Source of the DNA: Oscillibacter sp. PC13
GTDB taxonomy: Bacteria > Bacillota > Clostridia > Oscillospirales > Oscillospiraceae
NCBI RefSeq assembly: GCF_900115635.1
Contig: NZ_FOXE01000008.1
Coordinates: 62,001 to 126,000 of the forward strand
DNA length: 64,000 nt
Direction of reading: 5' to 3'
Positions 41,545-50,521 of this stretch are shown one piece after another. Every line of letters begins with the position of its first letter. Position 1 is the first letter of the stretch. Both the position numbers and the translations under genes were made by a program. The notes under the pieces were generated by a model. It was not told where the DNA came from. It was given only the letters and a program-made list of their open reading frames with translations, and did no database searches.

Positions 41545-44500
41545 ATGGCAAGAAAGTTCAAGTCCATGGACGGTAATAATGCTGCTGCCTATGTCAGCTA
41601 TGCATTTACCGAAGTGGCGGGTATCTATCCGATTACCCCGTCCTCTCCCATGGCGGACCTGGTCGACCAGTGGTCTGCGGCCGGCCAGAAGAACATTTTC
41701 GGTACGACGGTCAAGGTATGCGAAATGCAGTCTGAGGCTGGCGCTTCCGGAACGGTTCACGGCTCTTTGGCGGCCGGTGCGCTGACCACTACCTATACCG
41801 CGTCTCAGGGCCTGCTGCTGATGATTCCCAATATGTATAAGATCGCCGGCGAGTTGTTGCCCTGCGTATTCCATGTCTCTGCACGTACGGTTTCCACCCA
41901 CGCGCTGAATATCTTTGGCGATCATTCTGATGTCATGGCCTGCCGCCAGACCGGCTTTGCCATGCTGTGCGAGAATGATCCCCAGGAGGTCATGGATTTG
42001 GCTCCTGTGGCCCATCTGGCCGCAATTGAGGGCCGTGTCCCCTTTATTAACTTCTTTGATGGCTTCCGGACCTCTCACGAGATCCAGAAGGTGGCTGTAT
42101 GGGATTACGAGGATCTGAAGGAAATGTGCGATATGGACGCTGTTACCGCGTTCCGCAAGCACGCCCTGAATCCCGAGCGCCCCAACATGCGCGGTTCCCA
42201 CGAGAACGGCGATATTTTCTTCCAGCATCGTGAGGCCTGTAACCCCTATTATGATGCTCTGCCCGATGTGGTGGAGAAGTACATGGGCAAGGTCAACGAG
42301 AAGCTGGGCACCGACTATCAGCTGTTCAACTATTATGGCGCGCCCGACGCAGACCGCGTCATCATCGCCATGGGCTCCATCTGCGACGTGGCCGAGGAAG
42401 TTATCGACTACATGACCGCCCAGGGCGAGAAGGTCGGTATGGTGAAGGTTCGCCTGTACCGCCCCTTCCGGGCTGACAAGCTGATTGCAGCCATTCCCGC
42501 CACTGCCAGGAAGATCGCCGTTCTGGACCGTACCAAGGAGCCCGGCTCCCAGGGTGAGCCCCTGTACATGGATGTTGTCACCGCGCTGGCCAATGCCGGC
42601 AAGACCGATATCCAGGTGATCGGCGGCCGTTACGGCCTGGGCAGCAAGGATACGCCGCCCCGGAGCGTCTTTGCCGTGTATGAGGAGCTGGCCAAGGATC
42701 AGATGAAGCGTCAGTTCACCATCGGCATCGTGGACGATGTCACGCACCTCTCCCTGGAGGAGAGGCCCGCTCCCAGCGTGGCTCCCGCCGGCACGATCGC
42801 CTGCAAGTTCTGGGGCCTGGGCGGCGACGGCACCGTGGGCGCCAACAAGAACTCCATCAAGATCATCGGCGACCACACCGATAAATATGTGCAGGCGTAC
42901 TTCCAGTACGACTCCAAGAAGACCGGCGGCGTGACCATCAGCCATCTGCGCTTTGGTGATAAGCCCATCAAGTCTTCTTATTACATCAATAAGGCCGACT
43001 TTGTGGCCTGCCATGTGCCCGCTTACATCACCAAGGGATTCCCCATTGTCCGCGACGTAAAGCCCGGCGGCACTTTCCTGATCAACTGCCAGTGGAGTGA
43101 TGAGGATCTGAGTCACCATCTGGATGCCGCGTCCAAGCGCTATATCGCAAAGAATAACATCCAGGTTTATACCATTGATGCTATCGATCTGGCTGCCAAG
43201 ATCGGCATGGGCAAGCGGACCAATACGATCCTGCAGTCCGCGTTCTTCTCTCTGGCTAAGGTGATGCCTGGCGCAGAGGCTGTCCAGTACATGAAGGACG
43301 CTGCCACCCACTCCTACCTGAAGAAGGGCCAGGATGTGGTGGATATGAACCACAAGGCTATTGACGCCGGCGCGACTGCTTACAAGAAGTTCGATGTGCC
43401 GGCTGACTGGGCGGATGCGAAGGATGAGAACACCGGCGTCAAGCACGAGGGCCCTGCCGCTCTGGTGGAGCAGGTGAGCACCATCCTGGATCCCGTTGGC
43501 AAGATGGACGGCGACAGCCTGCCTGTGTCCGCATTCGTCAAGCACGTGGACGGCCAGTTTGAGCTGGGCGCCGCCGCTTACGAAAAGCGCGGCGTGGCGG
43601 TGAGCGTCCCCACCTGGGATTCCACCAAGTGCATCCAGTGCAACAACTGCGCCTATGTCTGCCCCCATGCCACCATCCGTCCCTACGCGCTGACGGAGGA
43701 GGAGGCCAAGAATGCCCCCGCCGCCGCTAAGATTGTGGATGTGAAGGCCGGCAAGGGCAAGGGCGTGTACAAGTATACCATGGCCGTGTCTCCTCTGGAC
43801 TGCATGGGCTGCGGCGTCTGCGTGGGCCAGTGCCCGGTGGATGCCCTGGCAATGGTTCCCCAGGAGCAGGAGGCCGCTCAGCAGGAGGTCTGGGGCTACT
43901 GCGTGGAGAAGGTCGCTGAGAAGAAGGACATGCAGGACGATACCGTCAAGGGCAGCCAGTTCAAGCAGCCCATGCTGGAATTCTCCGGCTCCTGCGCAGG
44001 CTGCGCCGAGACCAGCTATGCCCGCCTGATTACCCAGCTCTTCGGCGATCATATGTATATCTCCAACGCCACCGGCTGCTCTTCCATCTGGGGCGGTCCG
44101 GCTGCCACCTCTCCTTACTGCACGAACAAGGCCGGCCATGGCCCTGCCTGGTCCAACTCCCTGTTTGAGGACAACGCAGAGCACGGCTTGGGCATGTTCC
44201 TGGGCCAGCAGGCCACCCGCAGCCGCTTGGCTGAGCAGATCAAGGAACTGGCCGGAGTGACGACCATTCCCGCCAAGAAGGCTGCTTGCGAGGAATACCT
44301 CGCCACCATGGAGGACTACACTGCCAATAAGCCCGCCACCGACAAGCTGATTGCCGAACTGGAGGCCGATCCCGACTGCCCGTACAGCAAGGCTATCCTG
44401 GCGGATAAGGAATATCTGTGCAAGAAGTCCATGTGGATTTTCGGCGGCGACGGCTGGGCCTATGACATCGGCTTCGGCGGTGTGGATCATGTGCTGGCCT

Positions 44501-45072
44501 CCGGCAATGATGTGAACATCTTCGTCTTCGATACCGAGGTCTATTCCAATACCGGCGGACAGGCTTCCAAGGCCTCCAACATCGGCCAGGTGGCACAGTT
44601 CGCCGCGGCCGGCAAGGAGATCAAGAAGAAGTCCCTGGCGGAGATTGCCATGAGTTACGGCTATATCTATGTGGCACAGGTGGCCATGGGTGCCAATCCT
44701 GCGCAGACACTGAAAGCCATTAAGGAGGCCGAGGCCTATCACGGTCCCTCCCTGATCATCGGCTATTCTCCCTGCGAGATGCATTCCATCAAGGGCGGCA
44801 TGATGAATGCCCAGAAGGAAATGAAGCGTGCTGTGGACTGCGGCTATTGGAACCTGTTCCGCTTTAATCCCACTGCCGAGGGCGCCAAGTTCACCCTGGA
44901 TTCCAAGGAGCCGGCCGGCGGCTATCAGGAGTTCCTGATGAACGAAGCCCGCTACAGCCGCCTTACCCGTGAGTTCCCGGAACGCGCCACTGTGCTGTTT
45001 GAGAAATCCGAGGAGGCTGCAAAGGCACGGTATGAGCATCTGCTCAAGCTGAAGAGCATGTACGAGGGCTGA
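41545..45072 (+). CDS. nifJ: Pyruvate:ferredoxin (flavodoxin) oxidoreductase
   Basis: 1175-residue single-chain PFOR that oxidises pyruvate to acetyl-CoA and CO2 and reduces ferredoxin. The start GNNAAAYVSYAFTEVAGIYP is domain I with the pyruvate-contact Thr (YPITPSSP). The two-cluster ferredoxin domain near residue 700-760 has CIQCNNCAYVCP and CMGCGVCVGQCP. The proximal cluster Cys are in SGSCAGCAETSY (about residue 815). The TPP motif is GDGWAYDIGFGG (about 967) with SNTGGQ. Codon use is of the high-expression kind. A GGAGG precedes ATG 41545. It is monocistronic, with its own promoter and terminator. Confidence 0.98.
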   Translation: MARKFKSMDGNNAAAYVSYAFTEVAGIYPITPSSPMADLVDQWSAAGQKNIFGTTVKVCEMQSEAGASGTVHGSLAAGALTTTYTASQGLLLMIPNMYKIAGELLPCVFHVSARTVSTHALNIFGDHSDVMACRQTGFAMLCENDPQEVMDLAPVAHLAAIEGRVPFINFFDGFRTSHEIQKVAVWDYEDLKEMCDMDAVTAFRKHALNPERPNMRGSHENGDIFFQHREACNPYYDALPDVVEKYMGKVNEKLGTDYQLFNYYGAPDADRVIIAMGSICDVAEEVIDYMTAQGEKVGMVKVRLYRPFRADKLIAAIPATARKIAVLDRTKEPGSQGEPLYMDVVTALANAGKTDIQVIGGRYGLGSKDTPPRSVFAVYEELAKDQMKRQFTIGIVDDVTHLSLEERPAPSVAPAGTIACKFWGLGGDGTVGANKNSIKIIGDHTDKYVQAYFQYDSKKTGGVTISHLRFGDKPIKSSYYINKADFVACHVPAYITKGFPIVRDVKPGGTFLINCQWSDEDLSHHLDAASKRYIAKNNIQVYTIDAIDLAAKIGMGKRTNTILQSAFFSLAKVMPGAEAVQYMKDAATHSYLKKGQDVVDMNHKAIDAGATAYKKFDVPADWADAKDENTGVKHEGPAALVEQVSTILDPVGKMDGDSLPVSAFVKHVDGQFELGAAAYEKRGVAVSVPTWDSTKCIQCNNCAYVCPHATIRPYALTEEEAKNAPAAAKIVDVKAGKGKGVYKYTMAVSPLDCMGCGVCVGQCPVDALAMVPQEQEAAQQEVWGYCVEKVAEKKDMQDDTVKGSQFKQPMLEFSGSCAGCAETSYARLITQLFGDHMYISNATGCSSIWGGPAATSPYCTNKAGHGPAWSNSLFEDNAEHGLGMFLGQQATRSRLAEQIKELAGVTTIPAKKAACEEYLATMEDYTANKPATDKLIAELEADPDCPYSKAILADKEYLCKKSMWIFGGDGWAYDIGFGGVDHVLASGNDVNIFVFDTEVYSNTGGQASKASNIGQVAQFAAAGKEIKKKSLAEIAMSYGYIYVAQVAMGANPAQTLKAIKEAEAYHGPSLIIGYSPCEMHSIKGGMMNAQKEMKRAVDCGYWNLFRFNPTAEGAKFTLDSKEPAGGYQEFLMNEARYSRLTREFPERATVLFEKSEEAAKARYEHLLKLKSMYEG

Positions 45073-45090
45073 TCCCCTGTTCAACCGGAT

Positions 45091-45123
45091 AAAAAGGCCA
45101 CGGGAGCTTCCCGTGGCCTTTTT
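45091..45123 (+). terminator. Terminator after nifJ
   Basis: Perfect 15-bp stem with a GCT loop; A5 and T5 tracts on its ends. Confidence 0.9.
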
Positions 45124-45260
45124 GCGCGGATAACAGGAAAAAACAGAGCTGGGTAAGCGGCCTGCCTCAATATGCTGCTCAAGACAGGCTGCCAAGCAAC
45201 CGTGTGACGGGCCATTCCAATACCTGTGTAAAAAACAATCAAAAATTTTATAAAAAGAGG

Positions 45261-45289
45261 TAGAAACTCCGGGGCCAAAGGACTATAAT
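45261..45289 (+). promoter_or_regulatory. Promoter of the LTA synthase family gene
   Basis: -10 TATAAT (45284-45289) with TAGAAA (45261-45266) 17 bp upstream; the start codon is 29 bases downstream. Confidence 0.6.
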
Positions 45290-45317
45290 CTTTCAGTCTA
45301 TCAAAGAGGAGGCTATT

Positions 45318-47321
45318 ATGAAACGGAAGAGAAAGACCTCTGCGGCCCCGGATGCCAAGCATCCGCAGGAACGCAGAGCGTTCCTGTATATGGTTTTGCT
45401 GGCCTTGCTGGATACGTTGGTCATTGAACTTTTTAACCACAAGACATTTACAGAAGGCCTGGGCACCTTCTTGAAATTTGTGACCGAGGCGCCGCTGGCC
45501 CTGTTGGTCAATGTGATGCTTGTCCTGGCAACGCTGGTTCCGGCCATGTTTCTCCGGCGTCAGGTGTTTTGGTGTGTGCTGGCATCGGCGGTTTGGCTGG
45601 CCGCGGGCGCGGCCAATGGGTTTATCCTGCTGAACCGCATGACACCGTTTACCATCGCGGATTTGACTGTCCTGAACAGCGGTCTGGATACCCTGCCCAA
45701 CTACCTTTCCAAAGGGTATATCGCCCTGCTGGCAACAGGGCTGATTGGCCTGCTTGTGGGGCTGATTCTGCTGTTTTGGCGTGGGCCCAAAAGTCCTGCC
45801 GGTGGGCGCCGGCGGATTTTGTCCGGTCTGCTGGCCTTGATCATCAGCGGCGGCGCGCTGGCCGCCAGTTGGTCGGCGGCCTTTCAAACCAGGCAGCTGA
45901 GCACGGTTTTTTCCAACCTGGCATTTGCCTATGAGGATTACGGCTTTTCTTATTGTTTTCTTGAAACCTGGCTGAACAAGGGAATTCCCCGCCCCATCGG
46001 ATATCAGGCTTCTTCCGTCCGGGCAGTGGAGGCGCGGGTGGAGGAAAATATGCTGGCGGAGGCGGCGCCTGCCCAGACGGATGTAAATATCATTTATGTG
46101 CAGCTGGAGTCTTTCGTGGATCCCAATGAGATCAAAGGGCTGGAACTGTCGGAAAACGCAGTGCCAAACTGGACGGCATTGACAGAACAGTATGCCTCCG
46201 GCTACCTGACGGTTCCGGTGGTAGGAGCGGGCACTGCCAACACGGAGTTTGAGATGCTCACTGGTATGAGCACCCGGTTTTTTGGCCCTGGAGAGTATCC
46301 CTATGAGACACGGATGCTGGACCGAACGGCGGAATCTGTGGCCTATGACTTAAAGGAAAATGGATACGCCACCCATGCGATTCACAACCACCGGGCCACG
46401 TTTTACAGCCGCAACCAGGTATATGCAAATTTGGGGTTTGATGATTTTACTTCATTGGAATATATGCCAAAGGCAGAAATGACCCCTAAAAACTGGGCAA
46501 AGGACCGTATCCTGACCGGAGAAATTGTCAAGGCGCTGGACGCGACACCAAACCAGCCGGATCTGGTGTTTACCGTCTCTGTTCAGGGACACGGGAAATA
46601 TCCAAAAACCCAGGTTCTGGTGGATCCTGCGATTACGGTAGAGGCCTGCCCGGATCAGGAATATCAGTATGCCTTTGAGTACTATGTCAATCAGATCCGG
46701 GAGATGGATACCTTTGTGGGCGAACTGACATCGGCTCTGGAGGAACGGAGTGAAAAAACCGTTTTGGTGCTCTACGGCGACCATCTGCCTGCGCTGAATT
46801 TAGAAACGCATGACATGAAGAGCGGCAGCCTGTATCGAACCCGTTACGTGGTTTGGAACAACTTTGGGCTGGAAAAGCAGGATGAGGATCTGGCATCCTA
46901 TCAGCTGTCAGCGTCAGTGCTGGGGGAGCTCGGAATCACCACGGGATTTCTCAACCGCTTTCATCAGGTTTGCAGGGAAGAACCCACCTATCGCCTGGAC
47001 TTGAAACTGCTGCAGTATGATGTGCTGTACGGACGCCGGTATCTTTATGGGGACACCTCGCCGTATGAACCCACGGACATGCAGATGGGGATGGTTCCCA
47101 TCACAGTGAGAGGCCTTTATCCATGGGGAAAGAACTGGATGGTAACCGGAGAAAACTTCAGCCCTTATTGTGAGGTTACAGTAGATGGGAAACAGCTGGA
47201 TACAGAGTACCGTTCCTCCCGCATTTTGTGCCTGACAGAGGATCCGGGGACGGAGAGTTACCGGGATCTGGATATTCGCGTGGTGGATAAGCACAACGAG
47301 GTTTTAAGTGATACGGAATAA
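45318..47321 (+). CDS. LTA synthase family (sulfatase-fold) phosphoglycerol transferase
   Basis: 667-residue membrane enzyme with five N-terminal helices (residues 20-200) and an extracellular sulfatase-type domain. The catalytic Thr is in VGAGTANTEFEMLTGM, and metal residues are in QGHGKY and YGDHLPAL. It would transfer glycerol phosphate to a polymer or glycolipid. A C-terminal part of about 90 residues (from MVPITVRGLYPWGKNWMVTG) looks like a small beta domain of IPT/TIG type not found in staphylococcal LtaS. AGAGGAGG precedes ATG 45318. Confidence 0.88.
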   Translation: MKRKRKTSAAPDAKHPQERRAFLYMVLLALLDTLVIELFNHKTFTEGLGTFLKFVTEAPLALLVNVMLVLATLVPAMFLRRQVFWCVLASAVWLAAGAANGFILLNRMTPFTIADLTVLNSGLDTLPNYLSKGYIALLATGLIGLLVGLILLFWRGPKSPAGGRRRILSGLLALIISGGALAASWSAAFQTRQLSTVFSNLAFAYEDYGFSYCFLETWLNKGIPRPIGYQASSVRAVEARVEENMLAEAAPAQTDVNIIYVQLESFVDPNEIKGLELSENAVPNWTALTEQYASGYLTVPVVGAGTANTEFEMLTGMSTRFFGPGEYPYETRMLDRTAESVAYDLKENGYATHAIHNHRATFYSRNQVYANLGFDDFTSLEYMPKAEMTPKNWAKDRILTGEIVKALDATPNQPDLVFTVSVQGHGKYPKTQVLVDPAITVEACPDQEYQYAFEYYVNQIREMDTFVGELTSALEERSEKTVLVLYGDHLPALNLETHDMKSGSLYRTRYVVWNNFGLEKQDEDLASYQLSASVLGELGITTGFLNRFHQVCREEPTYRLDLKLLQYDVLYGRRYLYGDTSPYEPTDMQMGMVPITVRGLYPWGKNWMVTGENFSPYCEVTVDGKQLDTEYRSSRILCLTEDPGTESYRDLDIRVVDKHNEVLSDTE

Positions 47322-47327
47322 CAGACA

Positions 47328-47366
47328 CTGGGCCCGCAGACATTTGTTCTGCAGGCCCAGCATTTT
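47328..47366 (+). terminator. Terminator after the LTA synthase family gene
   Basis: CTGGGCCCGCAGA pairs with TCTGCAGGCCCAG (one mismatch), then CATTTTT. Confidence 0.8.
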
Positions 47367-47549
47367 TGCTCACCGAAAGCCGGCTGCTATCTGCAACACC
47401 GGCCAAATGGGAGGAAAAGGCGTTGCGAAGAGCGGTGCCGCCAGGAACACGCCGCCGGATATAAAATTGTTTCCATAAAAACTTCCTTTTACGGCATATG
47501 GCTGGAACAGACCGTGTCTTTGGGCTGCGTCAGATGCCCAATAAAGCCA

Positions 47550-47578
47550 TAAAAAAGCGGGAACCGCAGTCCCCGCTT
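47550..47578 (-). terminator. Terminator after gatD
   Basis: Minus-strand AAGCGGG pairs with CCCGCTT, followed by TTTTA; it starts a few bases beyond the gatD stop codon. Confidence 0.75.
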
Positions 47579-47582
47579 CGTT

Positions 47583-48329
47583 TTATTTTGTTGTTTTCTG
47601 TGCTTCGCAGCGCAACCGCAGCTGCTCCGCGGTGATGGCATAACTGCCGTCCGCCCAGCGGTTCGCAGGGCGCTCCTCTGGCAACGAAGCATTCCGCTGA
47701 CGAAGAATTGCATCGGCCACTGTATCCAGAAGACGGGGATTTTTCACCAAAAGGGGACCTGTCAATTCAGAGGCAAATACATGGTTCCAGTGGAATCCCT
47801 CAGGGCCGCCTTCTGCCTCGTTGCCAAATCCCATGGCCAGAGAGGTCAACAACGGCGTTTTGACACCGGTGATATGAGCACACTTGTTCATAAAGCCAAC
47901 AACCGCACCGGAGTAAAGATCGGTAACCCCATAAACATCCCCAACCATACGGTGCGGACCCTGTACCGCCACAAAGTCTGCTAATCCCATCCCATCATAG
48001 ATGGTCCCGCCTGCGTCGGTGATGGTTTTTCCCAGCAGCTCCATAGCGGTTCCGGCGAACAGCATCGCGGTGCCGCGTTCCGCCGCGGCCTTCACCGCAT
48101 CGCTGCAGCGCATAAAATCTGCCAGCGCTGCTTTCTGCGCACGCTCCGTGCCGGCCCCCATAAAAAGGAAGTCCGCTCCAGCCAAATCAATCTCCTGGCC
48201 GGGAAGCACGGATTCCACTACCACAGTGTTTCCGAGTTCCTCCAAATACCGCTTCAAAACGGAGAGATTGGCGTAACTGCCGTACAGGCTCATCAGATCG
48301 GGATAGAAATGGATGAATCGAAATTCCAT
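47583..48329 (-). CDS. gatD: GatD-like amidotransferase subunit lacking catalytic residues
   Basis: 248-residue homologue of GatD, the glutaminase half of lipid II isoglutaminyl synthase. The start FIHFYPDLMSLYGSYAN and the substrate-Arg region GPHRMVGDV match Staphylococcus GatD (its Arg128). The catalytic Cys loop, ICGGYQFLG in that protein, is FAGTAMELLG here (residues 91-100), with no Cys. The catalytic His of YLHGP is Thr190 (ELTGP). So glutamine hydrolysis by the usual means is not expected. It follows murT by 4 bases with a GGAGG inside the murT end. Confidence 0.85.
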   Translation of the reverse strand: MEFRFIHFYPDLMSLYGSYANLSVLKRYLEELGNTVVVESVLPGQEIDLAGADFLFMGAGTERAQKAALADFMRCSDAVKAAAERGTAMLFAGTAMELLGKTITDAGGTIYDGMGLADFVAVQGPHRMVGDVYGVTDLYSGAVVGFMNKCAHITGVKTPLLTSLAMGFGNEAEGGPEGFHWNHVFASELTGPLLVKNPRLLDTVADAILRQRNASLPEERPANRWADGSYAITAEQLRLRCEAQKTTK

Positions 48330-48333
48330 CGCC

Positions 48334-49686
48334 TTACGCCTCCTTTTTCACACCCGGCAGGGTCAGCAGCTTGTCCCGATCTGAAAAACAGGTGACCACA
48401 TACAGATCCTCCCTGCCGGCCAGGGCTTGCTCTGCACCGTCCTGCAAACGGGCGGCAGTCTTCGGAATGCTTGGCTGCACTTCCAGTTTTTCCTCCGGAA
48501 TGCCGGTAAAGGAAAACCGCTCTGCCAAGTCATTGCAGTACTGTCCGGCCAACAAAATCTTTTTGACGTGTGGGACATTCAATTGGTCAAAATCAATGTC
48601 CCACAGCCAGCTGGTCTCACTGGTGAAGTACTTGCGGCTCACGGCGTCCACAATGACCAACACCACGCAATCGGATCTGGTGGAGGCAATATAACGCAAG
48701 TTGGTGTCGTAGGCAATGCTGTTTTCGTGCTTGGAGGTCAGCAGCACGCCATGGTGATTTCCCAGGATAAACTTCTGCATCCGCCCATTTTTCAGAATAT
48801 AGTTGTTGATAACACCGGCAATGGTGTCCTGAGCGATACCTACCCGGCGGCAGGCCGCATAGGCAGCCAGAATGTTATAGACATTGTAAATGCTGCGGAA
48901 AGCCAGCTGAATGGTGACGGTGCCATCGATGGTCAGAGAGCCCCGCTCCAGATCCAGGCTGGTGGCAGTATAGTCCGTTTTTGGTTTGCAGTGGCTGCAC
49001 TTGGTGCACCGGTAGGCGCCGATGTGATTATAGTGGACATAGTCATACTCCATGGGGGCATGGCAAACAGGGCAATAAGCACCGTCATGATACACGCCGG
49101 TGGGAGCATCCGTATCCGTGCTGCAGCGGTCCAAACCGAACCACTGTACCCGCTCATGGCCGTCTGCAAAGCAGCTGGACAGGGGATCGTCCGCGTTGAG
49201 GATAAGCTCTGTCTCCGGAGCGATAGCGGGGAGAATGGCATCGTATACCCACTCTGGATGACCGTTCCGGGTCATCTGGTCCCGATACAGATTGGTAATG
49301 ACAAACTCCGTGGGGTGGAAAAACTGGAAACTGTGCGCGGCATACCGCTCATCAGACTCAATCAGCAGCACATCTGCGTTGACCCGGCCGCCAAAGGTGG
49401 CGTGTGTTAGCACCATCGTGGTGACGCCTTCAATCTGGTTGGCGCCCTCCTCGTTGTAAACCACTGTTTTGCCGCCCGCCCGGAGAATCGCAGCTATCAT
49501 TTCCACAGTGGAGGTCTTTCCGTTGCTGCCGGTGACGGCAATGACATGCTGGGGAAGCTCCACCTGCCGCAAAATATCCGGACAGATCTTCAGGGCAAAT
49601 TTTCCGGGCATGGAACTGCCCTTGCCCACCAGCTTTCCAACTGCCCGGCCCATTTTGCACACCAGGATGGCGAGAAATTTCCTCAT
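48334..49686 (-). CDS. murT: MurT, Mur-ligase-like subunit of lipid II amidation
   Basis: 450-residue Mur ligase homologue that activates the D-Glu side chain of lipid II with ATP and adds ammonia to give D-isoglutamine. Walker A is VTGSNGKTST; the central domain holds a zinc ribbon (CPVCHAP and CTKCSHC), as in known MurT; the C-terminal DUF1727 part has SWLWDIDFDQL, near the Asp region that contacts GatD. ATGA overlaps the end of the cyclase gene. It forms an operon with gatD. Confidence 0.93.
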   Translation of the reverse strand: MRKFLAILVCKMGRAVGKLVGKGSSMPGKFALKICPDILRQVELPQHVIAVTGSNGKTSTVEMIAAILRAGGKTVVYNEEGANQIEGVTTMVLTHATFGGRVNADVLLIESDERYAAHSFQFFHPTEFVITNLYRDQMTRNGHPEWVYDAILPAIAPETELILNADDPLSSCFADGHERVQWFGLDRCSTDTDAPTGVYHDGAYCPVCHAPMEYDYVHYNHIGAYRCTKCSHCKPKTDYTATSLDLERGSLTIDGTVTIQLAFRSIYNVYNILAAYAACRRVGIAQDTIAGVINNYILKNGRMQKFILGNHHGVLLTSKHENSIAYDTNLRYIASTRSDCVVLVIVDAVSRKYFTSETSWLWDIDFDQLNVPHVKKILLAGQYCNDLAERFSFTGIPEEKLEVQPSIPKTAARLQDGAEQALAGREDLYVVTCFSDRDKLLTLPGVKKEA

Positions 49687-50363
49687 TTCTCCAGCATCTC
49701 CTTTTCCTCCGGCTCCGGAAAATCACGAAACTCCGCAATGGCACGAACCGGCGCGCCGTCGGCATCTTCAAATTTCAGCGGAAGGGCGAAGAACATGATG
49801 TCCCGCCGACCTACCAGCTTTTTCAGGCACAGGTTTTCCACGATGACGAGGCCGCCGTTCAGCAGAACGTGATGAGCGGTAAACCCTGCATCGGACAGCG
49901 CGTCCACGCTGATGGCGTCAGTCCCCACGCCTTTGAGTCCACAGCACACCAGATACTGGGCGGCTTCCGCATCCAAAATGGGAAAGGGGTCATCCAAAAA
50001 GGCAGGCGTATCCCACTTTTTCTCCCAGCCTGTATAGAAAAGCGCGAAGTCGGCGGAGCGAAGATAGCCGTTTTGCTCCCGCAGAAAATCAGCGGTGATG
50101 ACACTGCCGGGAGCCAAGTGGGAAACGTTAATCACAGCGGCCCGTCCGCAGAATTGGGAGGCGGGCAGCTGATCCAAGCCAAAGCCATCCGGCAGAATAT
50201 GCCGGGGAGCATCCATGTGGGTTCCTGTGTGAGATCCAACCTGCAACAGTGTTTCCCGGGCGCCGTCCCGGGTGATGGAGCGCGTGACGGAGAAGGAGGG
50301 GGCGGGAGTGCCGGGATAGACGAAAGTTTCCGGCGTAATGGTGTGTGTCAGATCAATAATCAT
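49683..50363 (-). CDS. Cyclase family metal hydrolase (kynurenine formamidase-like)
   Basis: 226-residue hydrolase with the family metal motif HTGTHMDAPRH and the late GLVIVENLCL strand. Members act as N-formylkynurenine formamidases, isatin hydrolases or related amidases. Its stop overlaps the murT start by 4 bases, so it is translationally coupled to the peptidoglycan amidation genes, an uncommon neighbour. AAGGAAGG precedes ATG 50363; the frame is open to 50459 without a ribosome site. Confidence 0.9.
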   Translation of the reverse strand: MIIDLTHTITPETFVYPGTPAPSFSVTRSITRDGARETLLQVGSHTGTHMDAPRHILPDGFGLDQLPASQFCGRAAVINVSHLAPGSVITADFLREQNGYLRSADFALFYTGWEKKWDTPAFLDDPFPILDAEAAQYLVCCGLKGVGTDAISVDALSDAGFTAHHVLLNGGLVIVENLCLKKLVGRRDIMFFALPLKFEDADGAPVRAIAEFRDFPEPEEKEMLEK

Positions 50364-50455
50364 GGAAAGCTTCCTTCCTTTGCAGTATAGACAGTTTTTC
50401 TCTCTCAAATACCGGGGACAGAGGCTGCGGCCGCCTGTCCCGAAAATCCAACAAA

Positions 50456-50507
50456 TCAAAAAGCTGCGGAACGTCCTGCCGCTGAAATCTATCGGAGGAC
50501 GCGTTCC
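50456..50507 (-). terminator. Weak terminator after mnmG
   Basis: Minus-strand GGAACG-C-GTCCT pairs with AGGACGTTCC over an 18-base loop, then GCAGCTTTTTG. Confidence 0.45.
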
Positions 50508-50521
50508 CGGACAAAAAACGG

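Noticed and set aside
41377-45195. A 1272-codon open frame antisense to nifJ
   Set aside because: Same cause: high-bias codons of nifJ leave the opposite frame open. The predicted protein is His/Gly/Leu-rich and resembles nothing.
47340-47550. Minus-strand frame with a hydrophobic run (FLAAPLFATPFPPIWPV) between gatD and the LTA synthase gene
   Set aside because: No start codon with a ribosome site is in that frame, and it lies beyond the gatD terminator.
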